Shown: piece after piece, positions 1 through 8,715 of the stretch
Position numbering within the stretch: the first letter of the stretch is position 1
Layout of the letters: the number at the start of each line of letters is the position of its first letter
From: Leucobacter coleopterorum
GTDB lineage: Bacteria > Actinomycetota > Actinomycetes > Actinomycetales > Microbacteriaceae
Direction of reading: 5' to 3'
Assembly: GCF_011382985.1 (NCBI RefSeq)
Contig: NZ_CP049933.1
Span: 1,426,001-1,490,000, forward strand
DNA length: 64,000 bases
Notes under the pieces: generated by a model
What the model was told of the DNA's origin: nothing
What the model saw: only the letters and a program-made list of their open reading frames with translations
Databases searched by the model: none
Made by a program: the position numbers and the translations under genes

Positions 1-1
1 C

Positions 2-754
2 ACCGAAGCCGCCGTGATTGTGTTCTTCTGGCGCGATATTGTGAGGATCATCGGCCGCTGGTTCCGTTCGCTCACAGGATCGGTGCCGCGCAAGGATCCC
101 GACGCGCTCATGGGGTGGTGGATCATCATCGGCACGCTGCCGATCGTGGTGCTCGGACTGCTCTTTCAGGATCAGATTGAAACTACGCTGCGTTCGCTGT
201 GGTTTGTCGCCATCAGCCTGATCGTATTTGGTCTGCTGCTCGGCGTCGCAGATCGCGTCGGACAAAAGGTGCGCCCGCTCGAAAAGCTCACGTGGAAGCA
301 CGGCCTCATCTACGGGTTTGCCCAGGCACTCGCGCTGATCCCCGGTGTCTCGCGTTCAGGCGGCACCATCACCGCTGGTCTCTTCATGGGCTACAAGCGC
401 GAGGCAGCAGCGCGCTACTCGTTCCTGCTCGCGATCCCTGCCGTGCTCGGCTCCGGTTTCTACCAGGTGTACAAGGCGCTGAAGGCTCCTGAATCTGAGA
501 CGCCGATGAGTCTGACGCTCGTCGCTACCGTGGTCGCGTTTGTCGTTGCGATCTTCGTGATTGGCCTCTTCATGAAGTACATCTCAAAGGGCAGCTTCTT
601 GCCGTTTGTCATCTACCGTGTGGTGGTCGGCGCTGCGATCATCGTGCTGCTGAGCACCGGAGTGCTCTCGGCCGATGGAGGTACCGCTGCGAGCGGGCAA
701 ACTCCGCCCGTTCAGACTCAGTCCGCCGAACTCACGACTGGAGCCGCGCTGTGA
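2..754 (+). CDS. uppP: undecaprenyl-diphosphatase UppP (5' end outside window)
   Basis: Integral membrane enzyme that dephosphorylates undecaprenyl diphosphate to recycle the lipid carrier for peptidoglycan synthesis. The frame is open from the first bases of the window ([10 protein letters not shown]), which matches the interior of UppP after the first catalytic motif, so the start and the N-terminal E-rich motif lie upstream of the window. The second signature, PGVSRSGG, is present about 110 codons into the visible part, followed by several hydrophobic segments. The C-terminal tail after the last membrane segment is polar and low in complexity. The stop overlaps the start of mshC by four bases (GTGA), which suggests co-translation. 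Confidence 0.95.
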   Translation, partial: TEAAVIVFFWRDIVRIIGRWFRSLTGSVPRKDPDALMGWWIIIGTLPIVVLGLLFQDQIETTLRSLWFVAISLIVFGLLLGVADRVGQKVRPLEKLTWKHGLIYGFAQALALIPGVSRSGGTITAGLFMGYKREAAARYSFLLAIPAVLGSGFYQVYKALKAPESETPMSLTLVATVVAFVVAIFVIGLFMKYISKGSFLPFVIYRVVVGAAIIVLLSTGVLSADGGTAASGQTPPVQTQSAELTTGAAL

Positions 755-1995
755 GAACCTGGACTCCGCCAGTACTGCCCGAGTTGCCTGGAGAGGGCCT
801 GACGCCCAAACTCTTCAACACGGCGAAACAGCGACTCGAACACCCCGCAATTCCTGATGGCCGCGCACTTCTCTACGTGTGCGGCATTACGCCCTACGAC
901 GCGACCCATCTCGGGCACGCGTTCACCTACCTCACGTTTGACATCATGCAGCGGGCCTGGCGTGACGCGGGCATCGAAACCGTGTACGCGCAGAACATCA
1001 CTGACATCGACGATCCACTGCTTGAACGCGCAAACGCTACGAACGTCGATTGGCAGGAGCTCGCGGAAGAACAGATTGGACTGTTCCGCTCAGACATGCA
1101 CCGCATGGGCATGATCCCGCCCGAGCACTACGTCGCTGTGACCGAACAGATCACCGAGATCGCTGAGGCCGTGCGCGAGCTAAAGCAGCTTGGGTTTGCG
1201 TACGAGGTGCCCACGGAGGGTGCTGCCGGACACGACATCTATTTCGACATTGATGCTGCACAGCAGTCGTCGCAGTGGCGGCTCGGTGATGTTGCCCCCT
1301 ACGGCCACGCTGTCATGCTGCAGCTGAGTGCTGAACGCGGCGGCGATCCCGAGCGACCCGGCAAGCGCAACGCGCTAGATCCTCTGCTGTGGCGTTCGGC
1401 CCGCGAGGGCGAGCCCAGCTGGCAGAGCCCGGTCGGTGAAGGGCGCCCAGGCTGGCACGTTGAATGCTCGGTCATTGCAACGCGCGCCCTCGGTGGTGCG
1501 TTCACGGTGCAGGGCGGTGGTGAGGACCTTGTCTTCCCACACCACGAGTTCACTGCGGCCCACGCCACGGCGCTCTCGGGCACCCCGCTCGCGCACGCGT
1601 ATTGCCACGCTGGTCTCGTCTCGTATCAGGGTCACAAGATGTCAAAGTCGCGTGGCAATCTGGTGTTTGTTTCGAAGTTGCTGAACGCGGGGGCGGATCC
1701 GTCCGCGATTCGCCTCGGCCTGCTTGCTCACCACTACCGCTCGGAGTGGGAGTGGAGCGACGGTGACCTTGAGGTCGCGACGCGCAGGTTGAAGGGATGG
1801 CAGCAAGGCCTCACTCGTCAGAGTGATGACCCGGCGTCATCTCTCGCGGTGCTGCAGCAGCTGCGCGCAGCCCTCGCGAACGACCTCGACACGACCGTGA
1901 TGCTCGCGACCCTCGACGCGGCGCTGGATCGTGGCGTCGACGACCCCAATCTGATCGCGGATGCCGTGACAGCCCTGCTCGGGGTGACGCTCTAG
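751..1995 (+). CDS. mshC: L-cysteine:1D-myo-inositol 2-amino-2-deoxy-alpha-D-glucopyranoside ligase MshC
   Basis: ATP-dependent ligase of mycothiol biosynthesis that joins cysteine to GlcN-Ins; it evolved from cysteinyl-tRNA synthetase. The 414-residue protein has the [14 protein letters not shown] segment (zinc-binding Cys44 and the HIGH-like HLGH at 53-56) and a KMSKS loop near residues 296-300. It lacks the anticodon-binding C-terminal domain of CysS, and its length fits MshC rather than CysS (about 460 or more). The GTG start overlaps the uppP stop by four bases. Its presence is strong evidence for an actinobacterium. Confidence 0.97.
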   Translation: MRTWTPPVLPELPGEGLTPKLFNTAKQRLEHPAIPDGRALLYVCGITPYDATHLGHAFTYLTFDIMQRAWRDAGIETVYAQNITDIDDPLLERANATNVDWQELAEEQIGLFRSDMHRMGMIPPEHYVAVTEQITEIAEAVRELKQLGFAYEVPTEGAAGHDIYFDIDAAQQSSQWRLGDVAPYGHAVMLQLSAERGGDPERPGKRNALDPLLWRSAREGEPSWQSPVGEGRPGWHVECSVIATRALGGAFTVQGGGEDLVFPHHEFTAAHATALSGTPLAHAYCHAGLVSYQGHKMSKSRGNLVFVSKLLNAGADPSAIRLGLLAHHYRSEWEWSDGDLEVATRRLKGWQQGLTRQSDDPASSLAVLQQLRAALANDLDTTVMLATLDAALDRGVDDPNLIADAVTALLGVTL

Positions 1996-2007
1996 CTGAC
2001 CCTGAGA

Positions 2008-2988
2008 TTAACGCTCGGGGTTCTCATCCGGATCTTCGAATTTCGGCTTCGACTCACGGTCGTCTTCAAGGAACTTCTCGAACTCGAGCGCAATCGCATC
2101 GCCCGTTGACTCGGCAGCAAGCGCCTCGTCGCGCGACTCTTCCAACCTGCGAATGTAGCGTGACATCTCGTCGTCTGCCGCCGCGATCCGGTTAATGTTC
2201 GATTCCCACTCGTTCGCTTGCGCGAGCAGTTCACCGCGGGGGATCACAATGTCGAGCACTTCCTCGAGCTTGTCGAGCAGGGCCAGCGTTACCTTGGGTG
2301 ATGGCGTGCTGTGTACGTAGTGCGGCACCTGGGCCCAGAGCGAGATGGGGGCGATTCCGGCCTCTGCGAGGGCAAGGTCTATCACCGTGGCGATCCCAGC
2401 TGGCCCCTCGTAGCTGCTGCGCACGGCACCGGTCTCGGCTCGACGCTTGGCGCTTTCCGTTGAAACCGTCGTGACGATTGGGCGAGAGTGTGGCGCGTCC
2501 GAGAACATCGATCCAAGGATGATGACGGTGTCGATCGCCCACACGTCAACAAGTTCGAGCACCTCGTCGGCGAAGTTCTGCCAGTCGCGCGCGGGCTCAA
2601 CCCCGGCGAGCAAAAAAAGATCGGTGACGGGAGTGCCGTCGAGCCTGCGGACCGTCTCCGCAGGGGACTCGTCGGTGCCGTTGTTCTCAGACACGGGCTC
2701 CGCCGCGAGCTCTGCAGCAGCTCCGAGTACCGCGCTCGGCCGCTGAACCGTTCCCAAAAGACGGGTGTCTGGCCAGTCAAGAACCCTATTGCCTGCCTCG
2801 TCAAAGACCAGTTTTGGGCGATGCACCTGAAAGTCGACGTAACCTTCCGCCGCTATCACATGGAGAACTTCGGCGTCGATGAGCCCGCCAAGATGCTGGA
2901 GCACCTCGGTCGTGGCGTCGCCCGCGTCACTCCATCCCTGGAACGCCATGATGAGCACTCGAGGGCGTTGGGAATCGGATTCGGTCAC
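2008..2988 (-). CDS. PAC2 family protein (proteasome assembly chaperone 2 superfamily)
   Basis: A 326-residue soluble protein of the actinobacterial PAC2 family. The diagnostic N-terminal core (VLIMAFQGWSDAGDATTEVL) is followed by the typical central LxGVEP and VPHYVHSTPSPK segments and a charged C-terminal helix. The biochemical role of the bacterial family is not established; the name comes from structural similarity to eukaryotic proteasome-assembly chaperones. The frame is open further upstream, but the GTG at 2988 has an AGGAG sequence 9 bases before it and puts the conserved core about 12 residues from the start, so I prefer it. Convergent with mshC and divergent from the HAD gene. Confidence 0.85.
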   Translation of the reverse strand: MTESDSQRPRVLIMAFQGWSDAGDATTEVLQHLGGLIDAEVLHVIAAEGYVDFQVHRPKLVFDEAGNRVLDWPDTRLLGTVQRPSAVLGAAAELAAEPVSENNGTDESPAETVRRLDGTPVTDLFLLAGVEPARDWQNFADEVLELVDVWAIDTVIILGSMFSDAPHSRPIVTTVSTESAKRRAETGAVRSSYEGPAGIATVIDLALAEAGIAPISLWAQVPHYVHSTPSPKVTLALLDKLEEVLDIVIPRGELLAQANEWESNINRIAAADDEMSRYIRRLEESRDEALAAESTGDAIALEFEKFLEDDRESKPKFEDPDENPER

Positions 2989-3061
2989 TGGTGTGGGCTC
3001 CTCATAAGGGGTTGCGTCGGCGAGACGGGTGAATCTCTCTAGAATACCGACCGCGGCTGGA

Positions 3062-3067
3062 TAGACT
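3062..3067 (+). promoter_or_regulatory. -10 element of a probable leaderless promoter for the HAD gene
   Basis: TAGACT ends 7 bases before the ATG at 3075, with no Shine-Dalgarno sequence between. This is the same arrangement as at seven other genes here and supports 3075 as the true start. Confidence 0.5.
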
Positions 3068-3074
3068 TGCTCGA

Positions 3075-3799
3075 ATGAGCGAAGTTTCTTCCATACCCCC
3101 TTCCAGTTCTGCCCCGCGGCTGTGCTGTGGGACATGGATGGCACGCTGATCGATTCTGAGCCGCTCTGGCTCGAAGCCGAACTCGTGATGCTCGCCCGAT
3201 ACGGCATCGAGCTTACGTCAGAGGTAAAACACTGGCTGGTCGGTTCGGGGCTGCGCGCCGCGGCGGCAAGGTTTCAAGAACTCGGTGTGCCAATGTCTAT
3301 CGACGAAATCATTGCTGAGTGGCGAGACGCTGTGATCGCGGGTTTGCTCGACGGCGAGCCGGTGTGGCGGCCCGGTGCCGTTGAACTACTTGCGTCGCTT
3401 CAAGCGGCAGGGATTCCAAGCGCACTGGTCACAATGGCTGTGCGGTCGATCGCGGACGCCGTGGTGGGCATGCTGCCAAAGGGATCGTTCGCAGCGATTA
3501 TTGGGGGAGACGAGGTGGAGCGAGAGAAACCGGATCCCGATCCTTACCTTCGCGGCGCGGCACTGCTTGATGTACCGATCGAGCGCTGTCTCGCGATTGA
3601 AGATTCACCAACGGGACTGAGGGCCGCATACGCGGCAGGGGCGGTGACAATCGGTATACCCAACCTGATCGACCTGGTCGAGGCCCCGAGCCACGCACTG
3701 TGGCCGACGCTGGCGGGAGTCGACGCGAAGATCCTGAGCCAACGATTTACTCAGCTGCGGGGAGACGCCCGCAGTTCACAACCAGACGGAAGCAAGTAA
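3075..3799 (+). CDS. HAD-superfamily phosphatase (beta-phosphoglucomutase-like), frameshift near its start
   Basis: Haloacid-dehalogenase hydrolase, probably a small-molecule phosphatase; the substrate cannot be predicted. Motif I is WDMDGTLIDSEPLW, motif II lies around VTMA, and motifs III/IV are EKPDPDPY and IEDSPTGLRAA. As read, the frame carrying motif I starts at GTG 3122 with almost nothing ahead of the first beta strand. The ATG at 3075, 7 bases after a TAGACT hexamer, reaches it only if one base is added to the G pair at 3117-3118; the joined start then reads M-S-E-V ... APRAVLWDMDG, normal for the family. With that base the protein has 241 residues. Probably a sequencing loss. Divergent from the PAC2 gene. 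Confidence 0.8.
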
Positions 3800-3803
3800 G
3801 TAA

Positions 3804-4859
3804 GTGACAGAGAACACAATGCACACGCCCTCACCCAGCGGACCGCTTGGTTACGGTGATCGCGTCAAGCTCACTGGGCCGAAGGGGCGCATCAATACGA
3901 TCACCCTGGTTCCAGATGGTGAGTTTCATAGCCACCGCGGTATTATTCCGCACGCGCAGTTGGTGGGGCTGCCCGATGCGTCGGTTGTTGTGAACAGCAA
4001 CGGTGAGGAATACCTCGCGATTCGACCGCTGCTCTCAGATTTTGTGATGTCGATGCCCCGAGGTGCGGCGATCGTGTACCCGAAGGATGCCGCGCAGATC
4101 GTGTCCCTCGCTGATGTCTTTCCCGGATCTCGAGTCGTTGAAGCCGGGGTTGGTTCTGGCGCTCTGTCGCTGCACCTGCTTCGTGCGACGGGTGCGGACG
4201 GTGAGCTTTTCTCGTTCGAGCGACGGGAAGAGTTCGCGGATATCGCACGCGGCAATGTTGCCGCATTCTCGGGCTCGTTTCCCGAGAACTGGAGCATCAC
4301 GGTGGGGGATCTGCAAGATGCGCTCCCCGCTCGCTGCGAGGCTGGCTCAATCGACCGGGTGGTGCTCGACATGCTCGCTCCCTGGGAGTGTGTCGACGTT
4401 GCTGCGACGGCCCTCAAACCGGGCGGCGTGCTGATTTGTTACGTTGCAACGGTGACCCAGCTGTCGCGCACGGCGGAGCAACTGCAACGGAGTGGATTGT
4501 TTACTCACCCGCAGTCATCTGAGACCCTCGTGCGCGGTTGGCACGTTGAGGGGCTCGCGGTGCGACCTGATCACCGAATGGTGGCTCACACCGGATTTCT
4601 GATTGCCGCCCGAAGGCTCGCCCCGGGCGCGGTGCTGCCAGAGCTGAAGCGGCGCGCCTCAAAGAGCGAATTCAGTGACGAGGATCTGGCAACCTGGCTT
4701 CCCGACCTTGGCGCGAACGGTGACGCAGCAGCCTGGGATCCAGAGAGTGTCGGTGAGCGCCCGAAGAGCGACAAAATTCTGCGTAAGAAGGTTCGAGACG
4801 CGCGGAAGTTTGCAGAGGAGCGCGGCGTGCAGGATCCCAGCCAGGATTCGATAGGATAG
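3804..4859 (+). CDS. trmI: tRNA (adenine(58)-N1)-methyltransferase TrmI
   Basis: SAM-dependent enzyme that makes m1A58 in the T loop of tRNA. The 351-residue protein has an N-terminal beta domain (about 15-75), the SAM-binding motif EAGVGSGA at 113-120, and the family motif IV LDMLAPWE near 187-194. The GTG at 3804 is 5 bases after the HAD stop; an ATG at 3819 is the alternative. In actinobacteria trmI usually stands just before the proteasomal ATPase and Pup genes. Here the next genes are an FKBP-like lipoprotein and pafB. Confidence 0.93.
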   Translation: MTENTMHTPSPSGPLGYGDRVKLTGPKGRINTITLVPDGEFHSHRGIIPHAQLVGLPDASVVVNSNGEEYLAIRPLLSDFVMSMPRGAAIVYPKDAAQIVSLADVFPGSRVVEAGVGSGALSLHLLRATGADGELFSFERREEFADIARGNVAAFSGSFPENWSITVGDLQDALPARCEAGSIDRVVLDMLAPWECVDVAATALKPGGVLICYVATVTQLSRTAEQLQRSGLFTHPQSSETLVRGWHVEGLAVRPDHRMVAHTGFLIAARRLAPGAVLPELKRRASKSEFSDEDLATWLPDLGANGDAAAWDPESVGERPKSDKILRKKVRDARKFAEERGVQDPSQDSIG

Positions 4860-4923
4860 CTGAGTTCACACGCGTGGGGGATCCGCAAGGATCAACCACC
4901 CACAGTCTCTTGCAGAGGTGCAT

Positions 4924-5855
4924 ATGCTTCGTCGAATTGTTCCCGCTACTGCTGCCGCCGTGCTGCTACTCACGGGGCTCACTGCTTGCAGTGCGCAGCA
5001 GGATCAGTCGAGCGACTGTGTGGCGCAGCTAAAGCCTGGTGCGTTCAGTGATGGTGTGAAGGTGAAGAACGGCTTTGGTGAGTTGCCCGAGGTGACGATT
5101 CCCAAGGACATCGATATCGAGGTTTCGCAACGGTCCTTCGCTGAAAAGGCGAAAGATCGTAGCCAGCTTGCGGGTGAGAACACCCTTGTTTCCATGAATA
5201 TGGCGCTCTACGACGCTACGACTAGCACTCCCGTATACGCAAGTCCCGCGTTTAGCGGGGAGGCGGCCGGGCCCGAGTTTTTGATGGTCTCAAAAGAGCA
5301 GTCAAACCCCGTGAGCGAGGCAGTCCGTTGTGCTGCGGTTGGTGACCGCATCGTAGTTGGTATTTCGGCAAAGGACGCTGCTCAGATCAGTGGCGATGAT
5401 AAGACCACTCTGGTGGGTGTTATCGACGTTGTTGCTGAGAGCCCCTTCGGGCTCAGGGCAAGACACACGGACTGCCAAACGGCTTCCCTGCTGTCGTTAC
5501 AAACGAAGAAGGTCGCCCCGGGGTGGTTGTGCCACCGGGCAATGCTCCTGAGGGTACTCGTTCCGCGGTGCGCATCGAGGGCGATGGTGCCAAGGTCAAG
5601 AGCACTGAGAACATAGTGGCTCAGGTCACCGAGGTACTGTGGGATCCAACCGTCACTGACAATTCCCAGAAGCTGCTCTCTGACACCTGGACGGACGGTC
5701 TTAAAGCGCTTGGCAACGAAGATCAGATTGCCCAGTCAGGTAACACTTTCCGCACCGAGCTCACCGGCAAGACAGTGGGATCGCAGGTCGTGGTTATCGA
5801 GAACACCGGTGGAGAGGCTCGCGTTCTCGTCGTAGATATCCTCGGAGTCAGCTGA
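4924..5855 (+). CDS. FKBP-like peptidyl-prolyl isomerase family lipoprotein, frameshifted
   Basis: Secreted lipoprotein: a basic start, a hydrophobic segment and the lipobox LTAC (Cys22) give membrane anchoring. The C-terminal half resembles the FKBP-like proteins usually encoded next to pafB in Micrococcales, but the canonical VIPGWE core of active FKBPs is not seen, so isomerase activity is doubtful. The ATG at 4924 follows AGAGG by 5 bases. The frame breaks at the C run 5442-5445. Adding one C gives ESPLRAQGKTHGLPNGF, which continues into VVVPPGNAPEGTR and runs to 5855, for 310 residues in all. As read, the protein ends early after an unrelated tail. Confidence 0.75.
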
Positions 5856-5858
5856 CGC

Positions 5859-6893
5859 GTGTCGAAAACCCCCGAACGCTCAACTGTTCCGAGCGAGCAG
5901 CGGGTCTTCGGTTTAGTTCTCGCGCTGGTAGCGAGTACCGAGGGCTTGACGAAGAGTTCTCTGCTCTCTTCGGTCTACGGCTACTCAGAGCGTTACCGAC
6001 GTGGCGGCGATAACTCCACCCTTGAACGGCAGTTCGAGCGCGACAAGGAGTTATTGAGGTCACTCGGTATTCAGATTGAGACGCTCGATTCTCCGCTTGA
6101 GCCGGGCAATAACCTGCTCACTCGGTACCGCATTTCAAAAGAGCTTCTGCAGTTTCCCGAAGACCTCCGCTTCACCGAGCGCGAACTCATGCTTCTGCGG
6201 CTTGCCGCGGTTGCGTGGAGTGAGGGCAGCCTGAGTGCGGAGTCTCGTCGGGCCGCGATGAAACTTGAATCGCTGGGGGCCGGTCTTGATGTTCAGCATC
6301 TCGGGATCGCTCCACGTCTCGGCACTGCCGAACCCGCTGCCGCGCCTCTGCAGCGCGCAATTGACACCGGTGTCGTGGCGCATTTTGACTACACAATGCC
6401 GGGGCGAGACACCCCACTCATGCGAAGGGTCGCTCCGCTCCGACTGCATCGGGTTGACGGTCGTTGGCACCTTATCGCATGGGACCTTCAACGAAATGCG
6501 GATCGGGTCTTCCTTCTGTCTCGCATCTCGGGCGAGGTGCGAGTCGGACCAGAACCCTTTGAGCCAGAGTTGCATGAGCGAGCGGACGGCATCGTTGCTG
6601 ACTTACTGCACCGTCGTGAAACTCAACTCGCGACGGTGCGAGTGCGAGCCGGAAGCGTTGCTGAGGCCCGGCTATCGTCGCGAATGACAACCTCTCAAGG
6701 CGTAGTCGGAGCACCGCAGTCGGGTGAGAATGTCGAGCTTGTTGTGGGCATGCTCGACGCGCACGTGCTCGCGGCCGAGCTTGTCGGTTACGGCGCAGAT
6801 GTGACGGTGCTTTCGCCGCCAGAATTGCGCTCGCTTGTGGTCAACCGTCTCCGGGCGGTAGCGGCCGCGCACGCGGAGGCGGATCATGCATAA
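5859..6893 (+). CDS. pafB: WYL-domain transcriptional regulator PafB
   Basis: One half of the PafBC heterodimer, the LexA/RecA-independent activator of DNA-damage genes described in mycobacteria. A winged helix-turn-helix region occupies about residues 10-65 (KSSLLSSVYGYSE, then FERDKELLRSLG), and the WYL sensor domain starts near residue 174 (HFDYTMPG ... WHLIAWD). It begins with GTG three bases after the FKBP-like gene and overlaps pafC by eight bases, so the pair is translationally coupled. The name comes from linkage to pafA in mycobacteria, but no pafA or pup gene is in this window. Confidence 0.93.
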   Translation: MSKTPERSTVPSEQRVFGLVLALVASTEGLTKSSLLSSVYGYSERYRRGGDNSTLERQFERDKELLRSLGIQIETLDSPLEPGNNLLTRYRISKELLQFPEDLRFTERELMLLRLAAVAWSEGSLSAESRRAAMKLESLGAGLDVQHLGIAPRLGTAEPAAAPLQRAIDTGVVAHFDYTMPGRDTPLMRRVAPLRLHRVDGRWHLIAWDLQRNADRVFLLSRISGEVRVGPEPFEPELHERADGIVADLLHRRETQLATVRVRAGSVAEARLSSRMTTSQGVVGAPQSGENVELVVGMLDAHVLAAELVGYGADVTVLSPPELRSLVVNRLRAVAAAHAEADHA

Positions 6894-7860
6894 GGCTGTT
6901 CTGAGTTCTGACCGTGTGATGCTACTTCTCGCGCTTGTTCCTTACCTCGCGGAGCACGGTCCCACAACCGTGACCGAGCTCGCCGCGGCATTTGAAACTT
7001 CTCCGGCGCTCTTGCGTAAGCTTGTGACGATACTCGGAACCGCCGGTGTTCCTGGCGAGACCCTTACGTACCAAGACGACGACCTCTTCGACATCAACTG
7101 GGATGCGTTCGAACACGAAGATCTGGTGAGCCTCACGAGGGTGGTTGGCGTCGACGACGCTCCTCGATTTGCTCCCGCGGAGACCGCCGCATTAGTAGCT
7201 GGTTTGCACGCCCTGACAGGCGTACTGCCGCAGGAGTACGCAGATCTCGCCCGCGCAACCGCAGAGAAACTCGGAGCTGCGCTGGGCGATCCCGAGCGAA
7301 CTGCCGCGATTACCGTTACCGCAGATCGCGAAGATGCGCGACTGCCGATTGCGGTTTCAGCGATCGAGCAACAAAGAGTGCTCGCGTTTGAGTATCGTGA
7401 CGCGGCTGGTGAGCACACCTCTCGCACGGTCGATCCGATCGAGCTATCGCAGCACGGTGGCTCTTGGTACCTGCGAGCGCACTGTCACGACCGTGAAGCC
7501 GGTCGAACGTTTCGTCTCGACCATATGAGTGAGCTTCGACTGCTCGACCCTGTCGAGGCGTCGCAGCGGGCGCATCTTGCCCCTTCCCATGCAACCGACT
7601 CAGATCCTGACCAGCGCAGTTTTACAGTGACTGCCTCGCTGCCTGCACGCTTGCTGACACACATTCAGGGTTTCGACCCCGAGGTGGTTCAGGATCTGTC
7701 GGCTGATCGGGTTCTCGTTGCGATCGATGCCTGGCATGAGCGTGCGGCCATCCAATTAGTGCAGGTTGCTCCCGGCCAAATTGTGATTGAGTCGCCCGCA
7801 GCCGCGTGTGCCGCGGTTCGAGACTGGACCGCGCGTGCCCTCGCCGCGTACGACGTGTGA
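6886..7860 (+). CDS. pafC: WYL-domain transcriptional regulator PafC
   Basis: Partner of PafB. The N-terminal helix-turn-helix is seen in TVTELAAAFETSPALLRKLV (about residues 28-47), and the WYL domain near residue 167 (FEYRDAAGE ... WYLRAHC). It has 324 residues. The ATG lies inside the end of pafB. The next gene is tatC; in mycobacteria and many relatives tatA lies between pafC and tatC, but here the gap is 36 bases and has no coding capacity. Confidence 0.93.
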   Translation: MHKAVLSSDRVMLLLALVPYLAEHGPTTVTELAAAFETSPALLRKLVTILGTAGVPGETLTYQDDDLFDINWDAFEHEDLVSLTRVVGVDDAPRFAPAETAALVAGLHALTGVLPQEYADLARATAEKLGAALGDPERTAAITVTADREDARLPIAVSAIEQQRVLAFEYRDAAGEHTSRTVDPIELSQHGGSWYLRAHCHDREAGRTFRLDHMSELRLLDPVEASQRAHLAPSHATDSDPDQRSFTVTASLPARLLTHIQGFDPEVVQDLSADRVLVAIDAWHERAAIQLVQVAPGQIVIESPAAACAAVRDWTARALAAYDV

Positions 7861-7884
7861 GCGTGACTCGCAGGCACCCTGGGA

Positions 7885-7890
7885 TAAACT
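7885..7890 (+). promoter_or_regulatory. -10 element of a probable leaderless promoter for tatC
   Basis: TAAACT ends 6 bases before the tatC ATG and there is no ribosome-binding site. It suggests that tatC can be transcribed independently of pafBC from a leaderless start. Confidence 0.5.
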
Positions 7891-7896
7891 GAACAA

Positions 7897-8715
7897 ATGG
7901 CAACTGAGGCGCGAAAGAAGCGCAACACCGAAGGGCGCATGAGCCTCGGTGCACACCTCGTTGAACTGCGAAAACGGCTGTTCATTTCGGCCGCGGCGAT
8001 TGTCGTGGGGCTCGTCGCGGGCTGGTTTCTGTCAGCGTGGGTTTGGGACGTGCTGCGTGTTCCTATTCTGCAGCTTGAAGACAAAGGTCGTGACGCAATA
8101 ATCGCTTACGGCGACATTACGGGTGCTTTCAACACCAAGATGCAGATTGCTCTGTTCGTCGCCATTCTGATTGCGTCGCCGGTGTGGCTCTACCAGATCT
8201 GGGCGTTTGTGGCCCCGGGGCTCACGAAGCGTGAGAAGCTTTACGGCGTGGCGTTTCTCGGTGCCGCGGTGCCGCTGTTTCTCGGTGGGGCTTTTGCCGG
8301 CTGGATTGTGATGCCGAACATTGTGCGACTGATGGCAAGTTTTCAACCGAAGGAAGACGCGTTCTATCTTGACGCGCGCAGCTATCTGGATTTCGCAACC
8401 AAGTTGCTTCTCGTTGTTGGTGTCGGATTCGTGATGCCGGTGTTTTTGGTGATGCTGAACTTCATTGGCGTGCTGCGAGGAGCATCGATTCTGAAGAGCT
8501 GGCGCATTGCCTTGCTCGTCATTATTCTCTTCGCGGGCATCGCCACCCCCGCGGCCGACCTCGTAAGCATGTTCTTGCTGGCGGCACCCATTATCGTGCT
8601 GTACTTTGCGGCGGCTGGCATCTCCATCCTGCACGATAAGCGGGTCGATAAGCGCCGGGCCAAGGAATTCGCCGATTACGATCTCGCGACGACCGACAGC
8701 GAGGATGTAGCGTGA
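7897..8715 (+). CDS. tatC: Sec-independent protein translocase TatC
   Basis: Polytopic receptor subunit of the twin-arginine translocase, which exports folded proteins such as the Rieske subunit. The 272-residue protein has the cytoplasmic N-terminal motif HLVELRKRL (20-28), the first-loop SPVWLYQIWAFVAPGL segment and six hydrophobic segments, then a charged cytoplasmic tail. The stop overlaps the helY start by four bases (GTGA). No TatA or TatB gene is nearby. Confidence 0.96.
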   Translation: MATEARKKRNTEGRMSLGAHLVELRKRLFISAAAIVVGLVAGWFLSAWVWDVLRVPILQLEDKGRDAIIAYGDITGAFNTKMQIALFVAILIASPVWLYQIWAFVAPGLTKREKLYGVAFLGAAVPLFLGGAFAGWIVMPNIVRLMASFQPKEDAFYLDARSYLDFATKLLLVVGVGFVMPVFLVMLNFIGVLRGASILKSWRIALLVIILFAGIATPAADLVSMFLLAAPIIVLYFAAAGISILHDKRVDKRRAKEFADYDLATTDSEDVA

